Below are positions 1-10,548 of a stretch of 64,000 nucleotides of DNA, one piece after another. Under the pieces are notes generated by a model that did no database searches, was not told the origin of the DNA, and was given only the letters and a program-made list of their open reading frames with translations. How positions within the stretch are numbered: the first letter of the stretch is position 1; every line of letters begins with the position of its first letter. This stretch comes from Wolfiporia cocos (lineage: Eukaryota > Basidiomycota > Agaricomycetes > Polyporales > Phaeolaceae), in contig JACCLO010000011.1 of assembly GCA_029448655.1 (NCBI GenBank), positions 682,001 through 746,000 of the forward strand, written 5' to 3'. Both the position numbers and the translations under genes were made by a program.

Positions 1-976
1 GTTCTATTATATTGGAGCACGACAGATGTCTTACAGCCGTAACGTTTCCCGACATACAGCATCCAGGAAGGGTAGCTTGTTCAGCTCGTCATACGACAGG
101 TTATCAGCAGCACCAGCCGTTAGCAGCTCCTCGCGCAATTCCTGCTGGACGTCAAGGTGTGTTGCCAGCAGCTGCAGAATACGAAGAGGGTATTGGATGT
201 CGTGTCTGTTGCCGCAAACATGAGGGTGCTTGCATGCCGTGCATGAGTGCTTGCCAGACGCCACGAATGGTCCGTATCGACTCACGTCATCTGCCCTATA
301 ATCTCTGACTCCGGGAGCCTGTCTTCATCATATTGGCTTGCACTGAAGGAAACCGTCAGTGGGGGGTTGAATGATAACGCGACGAACGCACTCAAAACAC
401 TCATTATATCCTTTCTCTGCCCCATACGTTGTAGGAGGGCTTCATCGCCCGCCTGGATCGCGACCTTCTTCAAATCATACACCTGCTTAGACGCCATGTC
501 CATTGTGTCGACCATCTTCATAGCGTCTCTCATGCGCCTGGACGGCCACACCTTCATCGCCGCACGGCGGAGCCAGGCCGGGTCCATCTCGGCGAACATA
601 TGCAAGAGCCGCATATGTGAATTGAGCCCATGGATAGTTAGACTATAATCAGGAAAATCATGTTCACCTGCATGTTGCTGAAATACAGAATACCACGAAC
701 CATATGACCTTGAATGCGTCGCCGTACGTATTCGGGGGCTGCTCTGTGAGCGGGTCGAATGAGTATCCCGGACCACCCTGGCCGATCAGCTCGAGAGTCG
801 CGCGACCGAACCAGTGGAGTGCGTCTATCTCTTGTGCTCTATTGGATACTTCCGCAGTCATACCGCACGCAGCTGTACGAGTTTGGTAGTGAGTATGTAT
901 TGGAAGTAGGCCGACGACGGCGTGCGACAGCCGGCGTCACAGCGCGAGGGGGGCGTAGTCAATCGTACGATACGGG

Positions 977-1612
977 TAGTGATGTGCCAGGCCCGGCCCG
1001 GCTCAAAAGCCCCGGCTTTGGCCCGGCTTTGGACGGCCTTGGCTTTTCAAAACCTCAGGCCGGGCCCCCATTGACGGCCCAGGGCTTGGCCCGGCCCGGC
1101 CTGGGGCTTGCCCGGGGCCTGGCACTGTGAGGATGATCATCACTGTAGCCACACAAACTCATAACGTACCTTCTCCAACTATCTTCTGACAAAGCCAAGC
1201 TCCAGCTTCAATAATTAGTGAATTATAGTGTGAAATCATCATTTCACCGGCACGGTGCTCTGTGGCGTGCCTTCCAAATGGGGCATCGTATAGGCGCCCA
1301 AAAGTGAGCGACAGGCTTCAGCACCAAATATTCAATCCATGGGACTATCCTCTTGCTTGAATTTAATAATATAGACATACTTCATTGGAATATGGCATAC
1401 TGCTACTATATATATCCTTATGTCATAGTTACTAGACATTTTATCCGTTAGAGCTTTCAGGCCGGGGCTCACGGCTTGGCCCGGCCCGGCTTGAGACACA
1501 AGCCGGGCCCTGGGCCGTCTCAAGCCGTGGTGTAGGGCCCGGCCTGGCCCGGCCCAAGTAGGGCTTGGCCCGGCCCGGCCTATGGCCCAAAGCCGGGCCT
1601 GGCACATCACTA
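977..1612. mobile_element. Non-autonomous hAT element, 8-bp TSD GATACGGG
   Basis: A 636-bp element with terminal inverted repeats starting TAGTGATGTGCCAGGCCCGG. Both subterminal arms (about 985-1130 and 1460-1610) are packed with GGCCCGGCC-type words in inverted arrangement, and the centre is AT-rich. A perfect 8-bp duplication, GATACGGG, flanks it at 969-976 and 1613-1620. TSD length and TIR style fit the hAT superfamily. No transposase fragment is present, so it must have been mobilised in trans. It sits inside the LTR-like insertion 898-2392. Confidence 0.88.
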
Positions 1613-1747
1613 GATACGGGGGGGGGGCCGATGGCGCTGGGTGTACCGTTTTTGCGTAGCTTTTGGTTACCTGTACATGTATATAAGCAGTGCGGCGGGC
1701 GTACAGTCGCCTCGCCGGTTTGTAATCAAAACCACCTACCTTGGTCC

Positions 1748-2319
1748 TGTCACGGATGTGCCCAGGGGGCCACTGTACTTCCCTCGCTATAGGTTCCACA
1801 TGCGGCGCTAGGCGTACGCCGCGTCTCTGGTCCTCAGCCACCTCCTCGTGTGTCTCACTAGTTTGTTGGTCACCTGACTGTTAGGTTAGCGCTGTAGGGT
1901 AGCGCGCGCCTCAGGTATCACACGTTATGGTCACACTAGTTACATGCGTCACTGTAGTTACATATATCATGTGCTCTCTTAGTTACGGCGCACAGGCCAT
2001 CACTTTAGGGCGGCCATTACTGGCCAGCTACACATGTATAAGTACGACGGATGAGGACTTACATCCTCATCCTTGAGATTCTCGTCAATGCACTATTGTG
2101 CTTCTCTTACTACTTCCCTGCGCGTGCTCTGGCCCGAGGGCCCCTCTTGTCTTGCTCGACTGTGTGTTGCCTCACTACGTCGCCTCTAGGAGTCCTTAGG
2201 TGGGACTCACCTTTGGTACAGCCGACAAGGTCACCGCTGGCGCGGCATCGCACACGTCTTGTAGGGCGTTAGGGAGTCCCCCTGATGCCAGGGTCGCACA
2301 GACGAGTAAGTCTGTGACA
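1748..2319 (+). mobile_element. Solo LTR (TGTCAC family), TSD GGTCC
   Basis: A 572-bp LTR beginning TGTCACGG and ending TCTGTGACA, flanked by GGTCC at 1743-1747 and 2320-2324. A TATA-like box (ATGTATAAGT, about 2034) followed by a CCTCATCCTTGAGATT stretch resembles the promoter and R region seen in the other TGTCAC-type LTRs of this window. No internal retroelement sequence remains. Confidence 0.88.
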
Positions 2320-2427
2320 GGTCCCTGTTCCTTGAGGTCGCGTCTCGAGGCTTCCTCATCGCTTGCCCGGCTCGGCATGTGCAACTTCAATAGTATGAAG
2401 ATCCTATAAGCGTACTGGGGCGCTTAC

Positions 2428-4827
2428 GTAGAGTTTCAGTGCCACAGCGCAGATGCATCTGGGGCACTCTTAAGTCATCGAAATTAGGCGCCCGTTAGTA
2501 CCAAAATAAAGCATCGCAAGCCGGGAATCGAACTAGGAACCATGAGACCTCAGCAAAACAGCAGTTGAAACCACTCAGCTAAAGTGGTTAGTGAAAGAAA
2601 GGTCTTGTGCAAATATATATTCAGTAGTTGATATAATAATGGTTGTAAAAAATTTAACATTCTGCTCATATGTCAGTAAGCTCAAGTGTTCCTTGAACTC
2701 AGAATGCATCTCTTTATTAATGTACCCCACAACCCATATGTATCTGCAATGAGGTAAGGATGCTGTCATAAATTACCTACAGGGCAATATGGGAACATTG
2801 CACTAAGGTGTGACTTAACAATTAACAGCTATGGCGATGAAAGGACATTAAACAAATCATATTGACAAGTATGTGACTGGATACCAAGACCATTTGGCAA
2901 AATGGTACAGGTACCAGGCTGCGACTTCACTGATCCCAGGTCAAGTGTTCAAACCCTGCACAGGTATTTCTTGCGCAGATGCATCTTATTTTATTCAGAT
3001 GCATCTATGCAGCACTCTTGGGTGTTAAGATTGCTTAGAGAGCTTCAGATGCATCTGTGGTGTCTCTAGTGTTGCCGAAGTTCAGTTCAGAACCAAGGTT
3101 CAGAACCTGAACCGCCAGAACCGAACCTAGGTTCAAGTTCAGTCCAGGTCCGGTTCAGGGTAGGATGTCAGGGTTCGGTTCTTGGTTCAGGGGGGCCATG
3201 GGTACCCTTGAACCAGGTTCGAACCGGACTGAACCTTGAACCACTTAGCATTAACATATTCTTGGCAACTGCTGGTGGATAAGCATAAATCACAATCATA
3301 TTCTTGCCATCTTTGCTATAGTATTGTTGCAGTAAGCTATGGATAACTGGCTTCACCATGGCAAGCATCAGCACTCATATACTCCAGTCTCCCAATATGG
3401 TGAGAGCTCAACCCCATGCTGGAAGTACTGTGCTTTCTTTGGCACTGGGCTACATTCACTGCTGTCAGATGAAGTAAAAAATGTAGTTCACAATGTTTCA
3501 CTTCATATCCATGAACCTAGGTTATATACAGAGCTGTCTAATAAGGTTTGTTATTGAGCTTTGCCTCAGGCTAATTCACACTCATTCTGCTCATGGATTC
3601 TGATTACTGAACTGCTCAAATTTGCTGCCTTGAGTGATTATTGTGCATCAAAGCTATGTTTTACCACTGTAAAGAAGACTAAGAGCCACTTTGGAATGTA
3701 GCAGCTCAATAGACACCAAATAGAGGCACTGCAGAACTTGAAGACTGGTGTTGTCAGAAAAATATTTCTCTCGGGTTTCCCGGGCAGGTCAGGATGTGCC
3801 AGGATAGGTGAGGTGTTTGAGGGGTCGATGGCAAGCAATATACCTAGTAGACACGCAGCTTGTAGCGATCCAAACGGCGGCGGCACGTTGAATGGATCAG
3901 GAATGATAGAAATCGAATTAAAACATTGGTAACTGATTCCCTAAGTCCTGAGCGAACACCTCGAGCACAGCTCTTCGTCTAACTTCGTCTTGGCAGTAAT
4001 AAATGTATTTTCTCGTATCTGCACGTCGCCTAAATACATAGAGAGCCATAAGGTTTTCTACAACATTTTGAGTGCCCTAAAATTTGAGTATGCACCCTAC
4101 AAGCTAGACAAGTCAGAGACGAACCCTGGAAACAGCGAGGATTGTCCTGTAATACAAGATAATTATTTTACGAGACCGATAGACCGTAGATCGGTGGTGC
4201 GTAGAGGTTAGAGAGAGAAGACATGGAAAAAGCTATAGGAAAGCAGTCGAGGTTGGGACAGACCTGTCTATGCTAGAGAGCCTAGAGAAACGTCGGATAG
4301 TACCTGTCTTTGACTAGATGAGCAGCCAGAGAGTGTCCGTGGGGCTTTTTCGATGTTTCAGATTGTGTGCAAGCCAGCGAAGGTTCACTGTGCGAGCACG
4401 ATTGAGGTCGATCACGATCGGTAGAGCTGTGGCTAAACCGCCTCGGATAGGCATTCTGCCTACCAGCTGGCTTTCCGTGGTGCATTCTGCGTCATTTTGA
4501 TGCGTGTTTGGTCGCATCTCGGTGTTCTTACATGGTTCTAATGTCTATGGCACATTTATATTGCAGCACATTGGTTACTCCAGTGGACTCAATATTATTT
4601 TTACATACTAGAAAAGCAAGTCATTTAGTGGTTCGAACCTAGTTCGAACCATGAACCGAACCTGCTGAACCAGTTCAGCAGGTTCAGTCCAGGTTCAGGT
4701 TCAGGTTCAGGCTCCCTGCAGTCGGTTCAGTTCTAGGTTCAGCCCCAGACCCCCCTGAACCTGAACTGAACCGAACTTTGGCAACACTAGGTGTCTCTAA
4801 AGATGCATCTACAGCACTGAAGTCCCT
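2428..4827. mobile_element. tRNA-module MITE, copy 1 (split by a hAT element)
   Basis: The ends GTAGAGTTTCAGTGCC and GCACTGAAGTCCCT match those of the copies at 9711 and 10549. After removing the nested hAT element (3067-4789 plus one TSD) its own length is 669 bp, close to the other copies (668 and 680). The putative 8-bp TSD is imperfect (GCGCTTAC at 2420-2427, CCACTTAC at 4828-4835). It carries two tRNA-like modules facing outward: a minus-strand one with A-box-like (2569-2581) and B-box-like (2524-2534) motifs, and a plus-strand one (2895-2905 and 2945-2956). AGATGCATCT palindromes mark both arms. It landed at the donor site of a P450 A intron. Confidence 0.72.
3067..4789. mobile_element. 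Non-autonomous hAT element, GAACCTGAACC-type, copy 1, TSD GGTGTCTC
   Basis: TIRs start TAGTGTTGCCGAAGTTCAG and continue into arms of GGTTCAGAACCTGAACC words (3067-3240 and 4630-4789). A perfect 8-bp TSD, GGTGTCTC, lies at 3059-3066 and 4790-4797. Same family as 26670-27623. Compared with that 954-bp copy, this one carries about 830 extra bp between about 3741 and 4570 that I do not recognise. No transposase motif is readable. Confidence 0.88.
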
Positions 4828-5230
4828 CCACTTACCTGGTGAATAACATTGTAGAAGATCGGTGTCAATCTTCACATATGATTGACGGAAAACACTGAAT
4901 TTAACAGCTTGCGCTGCTTCCGATGCTGTTCGCCTACAATACATCATCTTGATTAGTCATCACTTGTCAATGGAGCACTAGAAAGAACATACTGAGTGTG
5001 GCAAGCAATCCTCATCTGAACAGCAGGTAGTTAAGCCTACACATAATTGCGTATTCGAAGCCGCGACATGGCAGGCGAATGCCTACCTAATAAACAAGGA
5101 CGACTCCTGGTAGATGGCCTCCTCCTTTAACAATATACTATGCAATGCCTTCGGGTCTGATATATCAATATTGGATGCTGCTAATGGAGATGTCCGCTTG
5201 CAGCATTTCAGCGGCCGTCGATGCACACTC

Positions 5231-5772
5231 TGTTACGGATCGAATATCCGTTCAGCGCAAAATAACTAAGTCGAGTTACTCAGCATATCGAGTAGTGCAC
5301 TACTCGTCGGACTCCTCAGAGTCGGAGCGTCGATATACAAGCTGTGGGCTTAATTGCTCAAGCCTTTGAGAACAAGTATAAGATCCTTGTAATTCAACAA
5401 GGTCGAGCTGAGGAACTCAACCGGTATTTACATCAGGTTATATACTACGATCTGTTAATCGGGGTCATAGTGTCCTTGGTACTGCTACTATTAAGTCCGT
5501 TGGGCTAATGATATGAGTAATAAAGGAGAAGTGTTGCGGTTGAGCGCAACAAGAGATGAAACATAGAACTACTGTGGTTAGACACAGAATATCAGCTAGA
5601 ATGCGATGCGAACGCGGAGAGTGGGCATAGGGTTGTTATACATGAAACAGGGCCTATGGTTGAACAGAGGCCCCTAGAAATAGAGCGTTGGGTACAGCGG
5701 TTGAACACTAAGTCCTCATACACAGTGAGGCGTCAAAGAGAATATTCGAGTGTACCTGGTAAAATCGTAACA
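5231..5772 (+). mobile_element. Solo LTR family A, TSD CACTC
   Basis: A 542-bp LTR beginning TGTTACGGATCG and ending ATCGTAACA, with exact TSD CACTC at 5226-5230 and 5773-5777. It splits P450 A between the YGPVVRLHGLFG and SDPKALH blocks. Other family A copies lie at 38390, 39243, 40354, 44511 and 56310. Confidence 0.9.
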
Positions 5773-6102
5773 CACTCCAAATAGCCCATGCAATCTGACA
5801 ACAGGGCCATAGTTGAGAGCTACATGAGATTGGAAGGATGCACTGTGGCGAGTGAAGAACTGCTTTGTGTTTCCTATGGTTCATAGTAAACATCGATTAC
5901 TGTGAGGAGAGGTTTTTCAAGTGAGGGAATTACCTGTCCAAAATGAGTTGGATGGAGGCCCTGGTATGTTGTACAATGACTTGAACATCCGTTTATGCCA
6001 GAAGAATTGAACGACGAGCCATAATGCAAAGAGCAGGAGAAGCTGTCCTGTGAGACTGTGGTGTCCCACAGATGTCGTGGTAAACATATTAGAAACGCTC
6101 AT

Positions 6103-6750
6103 GCCTGAACTAATGCTGGCTGGTAGGCTACTGTGGATTATGACTGCTTGCCTCCCCTTCTTTCATATTGCTCTCAAATGACTATCTCGCTGAGTAGAGT
6201 GTGACTCACGCAAATCTGTTGACGTGCTGATCTGCCTAACCGAAAGTTCTCTGCACCTTGAGGTAAGAAGAAGTTGCCGGCATCGTGGCATAGTCAGAGC
6301 TACCCGCGATTCTCGCATATAACACCAGATAACAATGTGTAGCTTTCTGTTGAACAGTAGAAAACCCCTAATGGCTGACCAGTCTCGTTCTACAAGAAGC
6401 GGAAACATCAGTATCAATAGCATGGCTCAAAGTCGTTCCCCACTGGAGATTGTATTACTGACCGTCAAAGCTCGATGTCCGGCATGCAGCTGCGGATTTG
6501 TCGTGATCGTAAGCAATTTCTTTTTTGATACTGGATAAAATCGGATTTCGGACACTGATGGCAGCTGCTCAGCTGACCCAGTTATAATGCCTGCAATCTG
6601 CCGTCATCGTTACCCACCACACATTTAGCAGACGTGTCGTACATGCGTGGTCATCCATAAATTTACCTTTGCTTGGTGAGATAGTCATATGAAACACAAT
6701 CAGACATTGTAATGGAGCAAGCACAGTATTCAGAGGTATGTCCATACACA
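6103..6750. repeat. Segmental duplication copy 1: upstream DNA of P450 A
   Basis: This stretch upstream of the P450 A start is clearly homologous to 30206-30860, upstream of P450 B (for example the shared TGACCAGTCT and CTGCCGTCATCGTTACC words). The homology resumes at about 9225-9440, matching about 30880-31110. The two P450 loci therefore arose by duplication of a block that included at least 0.9 kb of upstream DNA. No convincing gene is seen here. Confidence 0.7.
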
Positions 6751-6755
6751 TCGGC

Positions 6756-7463
6756 TGTTACGGTTATTTTGATTTTTCGAATATCGACAGAACTCACCAC
6801 CGGGCGAATACGATACAGGGACTTGTTGCGCAACCAGCCCCCCTGGCTACTCGTGATCTTACTGGGCACATCCCCAGTTGTACTAGTCTATAGGGCTCAT
6901 TTCATCTTTGGCAGATCCAACCCTGCCACCGTTTCATGTTCATCGTTTATTAGCTGACAGATGGCGTTCAACCGCCATCATTCCTATCTATCGTCTCAGA
7001 TATATCACTCCATACTTATCAGACGTTTGGGACTATAGCGTAGATAGTATCGGTGGCATCTGGGACAGACTTGACCCCTGAAACCTAGCGTAGTATAAAA
7101 ACTCATGTACTTACCGTCGAGGCTCTTCAGCTCGACCTTGTTGTATAAACAAGAAGTCTTATACTCGTTCTCAAACGTAGGAAACTACGCTCAGTATTTC
7201 TCACTCGAGCAATCGAACGACTAAGTCCTCGAAGTGCACACTGACTTCTCGGACTTAGGCGAGTCTTATATTCAATTCGACTCGCACTTGAACAGATTAT
7301 ATCCTCTAACGCGTATTGGATATTAATCGATCTCCTAAGGACTTCACTTAGGACCCGAAGGCATCTAACGAGTATTTGCCTTGCATACGGCGACGTGCCT
7401 ACGTGCAGAAGAACGATCTATATTCGCGACTCGAATATACGAACGGGTATTCGACCCGTAACA
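6756..7463 (-). mobile_element. Solo LTR family B, TSD TCGGC
   Basis: A 708-bp LTR in reverse orientation to the copy at 14491-15197, with which it is nearly identical by eye over long stretches. The ends are TGTTACGG and CCGTAACA, and the exact TSD TCGGC lies at 6751-6755 and 7464-7468. Other copies are at 52967 and 54854. Confidence 0.9.
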
Positions 7464-7560
7464 TCGGCAAAACGCGAGCTCTCATATCTAGTCCGCTAAC
7501 TATTGTAAATAGCAGCTCAGTAGATATACATAGATACGAGCAGATACTACACGCGGGGTA

Positions 7561-7735
7561 CTTGCAGGATCAATGAGGGCTGAAATATATTTTGTAGGAT
7601 CAACAAGGACCGAAATACTATTTGCAGGATCAATGAGGACAGGCATGTTATTTGCAGGATCAATGAGGACCGAAATATTATTTGCAGGATTAAAGAGGAT
7701 GGACATATTCATATTCATTGCAGGACTAACGAGCG
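7561..7735. repeat. 30-bp minisatellite, about 5.8 units
   Basis: Units of exactly 30 bp start at 7561, 7591, 7621, 7651 and 7681, with a partial sixth. Their core is TTTGCAGGATCAATGAGGAC. Because 30 is a multiple of three, both strands stay open across the array and would encode 10-residue repeats (a plus-strand ORF at 7573-7929 contains AGSMRTEILF). The units are diverged from one another. I see no proof that it is translated. Confidence 0.85.
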
Positions 7736-8094
7736 TACAGGTCGTCGTCCTGCGCTTATATTTTATTTTTGGTATTTTCGTTTATTTTCATTACTGTACT
7801 AAAACCTCCACACCGACTCTACCAGTGCACGAGACATGTCCCGAGGGAGCGGTACGTGAACGCGAAGTAGGATCTGCGACGTTTCAGACCGACGTTCCCA
7901 CACTGGAGGGCGGCGAGATGTGCACGTAATTAAAATAGGATGCGGTCTTGACATCGTTGACGGAATCCGAGCCATCGCGCGTTTTGTACGCCAATCCTGA
8001 CAGTATGTTGGACATGTCTGTGCCGACGACACGGCTCCCATCCGTTTTTCTCCACTACTTCACATGGAAGGACTGTTATGGTAGTCATTTTTCC

Positions 8095-8511
8095 TTATCG
8101 AGTTACATGATCACTTGCTTCTCTCGATCGCGTATCACTACTTTTTCTTCTGTCGTATTTCGGTCGGCTCTCGAAACTGTGTTGTTTGTAACATATAACA
8201 GCAGCTGCGCGAAGTGCGCAATCCATCTCTCTCCTTGCATTTTCTGTGTGACACTGTCCTCTGAGTCTTAGTGAGGCGATGCCGAGCTCAACCGCAGCCG
8301 ATCGAGTCTTCGCGGCGAAGAGATCAGCAGCGAGGGAGCCAGAGTGGTGGATGGAGTGCAGCTGGTACTTACCAGTAAGTTGTTCCTCTCTCACTGGAAG
8401 GCTCATTTCCGCTCCGGTGACGTGCATATACTGACCCATATCGTCCCTAACATACAGGTACTTAATGTACCAGTAACTCCAGAACGTGCTGGCATCATTT
8501 GACGACCTCAA
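8095..8511 (-). CDS. Unrecognised ORF, 138 codons
   Basis: The longest open frame in the 7.5-9.2 kb insertion. The first 45 residues are unlike low-complexity shadow translation (TFWSYWYIKYLYVRDDMG, then AEMSLPVREEQLTG). A GTAAGT directly follows the LTG codons (about 8375), so this may be one exon of a spliced gene. I recognise no domain or catalytic motif. Its status as a gene is uncertain, and it could be a captured host fragment or chance. Confidence 0.22.
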   Translation of the reverse strand: MRSSNDASTFWSYWYIKYLYVRDDMGQYMHVTGAEMSLPVREEQLTGKYQLHSIHHSGSLAADLFAAKTRSAAVELGIASLRLRGQCHTENARREMDCALRAAAVICYKQHSFESRPKYDRRKSSDTRSREASDHVTR

Positions 8512-8977
8512 ATCGTTTACATCTGTGGGTTCTCATGACGAGGTACGTTTTCTGCCTGCTTTTCCCACTGAGTATGTTGAACCTCGGCCTGTGCCGACGT
8601 GGAGATCACCGCCATGCGACCACCTCAGCAAACTGCCTCATCAAGACGTGCGCTGACTGACATACACATAAGTGTCTATCCCCACACCCATGTGTATGCT
8701 GTTGCTCACGCAACGCACCAGCGCGCACAAATCCTTCCACTATCTGTGCCGATTTGTGGTGTGAGCGGTGCATGTTGACGTTGATGCTCGAGGCTACTGA
8801 CTGATGCTCTCTGGTAGATCTTTTGTGACCCCTTCTGTCACTTACTTTTACTACGGACATTGTTGTACTCATACATACTCCGAATATATTCAAGTTTCAT
8901 TGGCACTACATTGAATGAACATGATATAGTACAATACTTGCCTCAGGTGCTCCTAGGCCTGGCGACCACTATTGTGT

Positions 8978-9085
8978 GGTCCTCGCAATAGCGAAGGCCC
9001 TCAGGTGAGGTCCTCGCAATAGCATGGGCCCTCAGGTGAGGTCCTTGCAATAGCATGGGCCTCAGGTGAGGTCCTTGCAGGAACC
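8978..9085. repeat. 31-bp minisatellite with an inverted partial unit
   Basis: About 3.3 copies of a 31-bp unit with core GGTCCTCGCAATAGCATGGG and spacer CCTCAGGTGA. A partial unit in inverted orientation (CTATTGCGAGGACCTGCT) follows at about 9102-9119, so the segment could fold. Units are too short and spacers too similar for a CRISPR array. Confidence 0.8.
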
Positions 9086-9225
9086 CGTCCCCTGGGCGCT
9101 TGCTATTGCGAGGACCTGCTACTATAAGGGGGTTATACATGAGTATACCGGTCCGGCTGCAGTTACAGGACCTGCTAGGTATATCTACGTAGATACGAGT
9201 AGATCTACAGTCTCGCACTTTGCTG

Positions 9226-9440
9226 ATGCACGAGCACTTCTCGCTTGATGTCGAATGCTCTCAAAACATAAGACCAGGGGCTCGGTGAAAGCTCCGATCT
9301 TGATCTGCAGATCTCTCGATCACCAGGGACGCTGTAGACATGCTGACTCTATCATGCTGACCTCGACACACAAATTATAAATTCGGCAGTGGTGAGCACG
9401 CCAAGCACGGGGTAGGCTTTCGCTGCAAATAGCGGTGTAG
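9226..9440. repeat. Segmental duplication copy 1, distal part
   Basis: This matches about 30880-31110, with shared AACATAAGACCAGGGGCTCG and GCAGATCTC words and the TTATAAATTCGG stretch. It is the continuation of the block at 6103-6750, displaced by the LTR at 6756 and the 1.76-kb insertion. 9441-9702 shows nothing recognisable. Confidence 0.65.
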
Positions 9441-9710
9441 ACGATCATACCTTGTTGAATGTGGCTTTGGTGAGGTGATAAAGAGGAGATCGGTTGTTTC
9501 ATCACATATTACAGCAAATGAAAAGCTTTGATCCAGGTTGAGTGATATATGCATGTACCTCCTCTAGATATTCTTCTTTATTCGTACTATTTAGCTTCTT
9601 TAGGCTGATCGTATCGCGACAATACCGTATGAGCTTATGGAGTCAGGTCAATGTTAACCGGCAACATCTGAGAGAAGCGTTCTAACCCATGGATCAAGAA
9701 TATCTTGTGT

Positions 9711-10378
9711 GTAGAGTTTCAATCACTTAGATTAATTTAGTAACTGCGCTTCGTTAGCGCTGTGCAGTTGCCGAAGTGCTCAGCTAGCGTGGAAGAAATT
9801 AGATTAATCTGCAATGAGCAGATCAAATCTATAAAAACCACACCTGCTGGATTCAAACCAGGGACCATAGCAGCAGTGCTACAATGTAACCACTACACTA
9901 CAACATCTTACCGAACATTAAGATTGCATTGGATATATTGGACACTTAGCCTCCTAAAACTTCGGCCTGACAAATCTTTTCTTATTAACTATTTAACTCC
10001 TGAAGTCAATAGCCTTGTGTTGAGCATGAGTTTACAACTGTAGGATAGTTGTACTGTAGTTAGTGCTTTAACTGACCTATTTCTTAGAGCTAATCAATTA
10101 CTTGACATCAATTTTTGAACAGACGAAAAAGTTTATTTATCAGGTACATTCCTTATGACCAACCCACCTTAACATATTTCTGCTTGGCGTAGTGGTAAGC
10201 TTGCAGATGGCTCATGTGCTGGTCTGCTGTCTGAGGTTGGAAGTTCAATCCCTGATGGTGCAGTTCATTTTATCACTATGGTCGATTAATCTACAGATTG
10301 AGATTGATATGCACATGGGTAACTGCGCAGCACTAACGAAAGGCAGTTGCGAGATCGATCTCAGTGACTGAAGCCCCT
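9711..10378. mobile_element. tRNA-module MITE, copy 2
   Basis: A 668-bp element with about 55-bp terminal inverted repeats (left arm about TTCAATCACTTAGATTAAT, right arm ending CAGTGACTGAAGCCCCT). The 8-bp TSD is TCTTGTGT (9703-9710) and CCTTGTGT (10379-10386), one mismatch. Each arm contains a tRNA-like module with pol III style boxes. On the minus strand the B-box-like GGTTTGAATCC is at 9849-9859 and the A-box-like TAGTGTAGTGGTT at 9888-9900. On the plus strand the A-box-like TGGCGTAGTGG is at 10185-10195 and the B-box-like AGTTCAATCCC at 10242-10252. The modules point outward toward the TIRs. No ORF. Confidence 0.82.
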
Positions 10379-10548
10379 CCTTGTGTACCCGTCTATGCAC
10401 AGTTGGGGTCGAAGAACACCGTCTAGTCATGGAGTATCGTGAACTGGATGATCTATTAATCGCTGATGTGCTTATAAAGCCTTCATATAGCTCCAATAGA
10501 GAAGGGTCGCGAGTGGATATGTTATGATGTTGGCGGTGACCGTGGATA

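Larger units (their letters stand above)
898..2392. mobile_element. Compound LTR-like insertion in a P450 A intron, TSD GTATG
   Basis: The insert is bounded by GTATG at 893-897 and 2393-2397. Its ends are TATTGGAAG and CTTCAATA. Removing it together with the nested hAT element (977-1612) and solo LTR (1748-2319) leaves about 274 bp of its own sequence, and rejoins the P450 intron so that it aligns with the same intron of pseudogene B (about 29520-29580). The own sequence contains a TATA-like stretch (GTATATAAGC at about 1679). The 5-bp TSD and size suggest a short solo LTR, but the ends are TA...TA, not TG...CA. No coding capacity is seen. Confidence 0.6.
1..6102 (-). pseudogene. Cytochrome P450 pseudogene A (3' end off the window)
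   Basis: This is a broken microsomal fungal P450 (haem monooxygenase). The ATG at 6102 starts a 61-codon first exon with a hydrophobic anchor (LLLLFALWLVVQFFW) and the proline hinge IPGPP. Continuing leftward are FFTRHSASFQSHVAL and GPVVRLHGLFG (about 5900-5780), SDPKALHSILLKEE (about 5190-5100), EQHRKQRKLL to FYNVIHQ (about 4950-4836), LHWFGRATLELIGQGG (about 860-700), the DPAWLRRAAMKVWPS to GQRKDIMSVL block (about 640-400), PESEIIGQMT (about 300) and the K-helix ETLR (about 40). The haem-Cys exon lies beyond base 1. It is dead: a TGA replaces an Arg codon in the block at 4836-4950. It is split by a solo LTR (5231-5772), a MITE (2428-4827) and a compound insertion (898-2392). The last two lie at or in the same 55-nt intron. 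Closest relatives in the window are pseudogene B (29295-30205) and the intact gene at 23052-25364. Confidence 0.88.
7469..9225. other. 1.76-kb insertion with two minisatellites
   Basis: This DNA is absent from the paralogous block (compare about 30850-30890), so it inserted or was retained on one side only. Near each end lies a direct repeat built on TAGATACGAG(C/T)AGAT (about 7531-7545 and 9190-9204). Two minisatellites sit just inside (7561-7735 and 8978-9085). The middle has one 138-codon minus-strand ORF without recognisable similarity. The class of the element, if it is one, is unknown. Confidence 0.45.

Noticed and set aside
8978..9085. CRISPR-like array
   Set aside because: Short direct repeats with near-identical spacers in eukaryotic DNA and no cas genes: a minisatellite.
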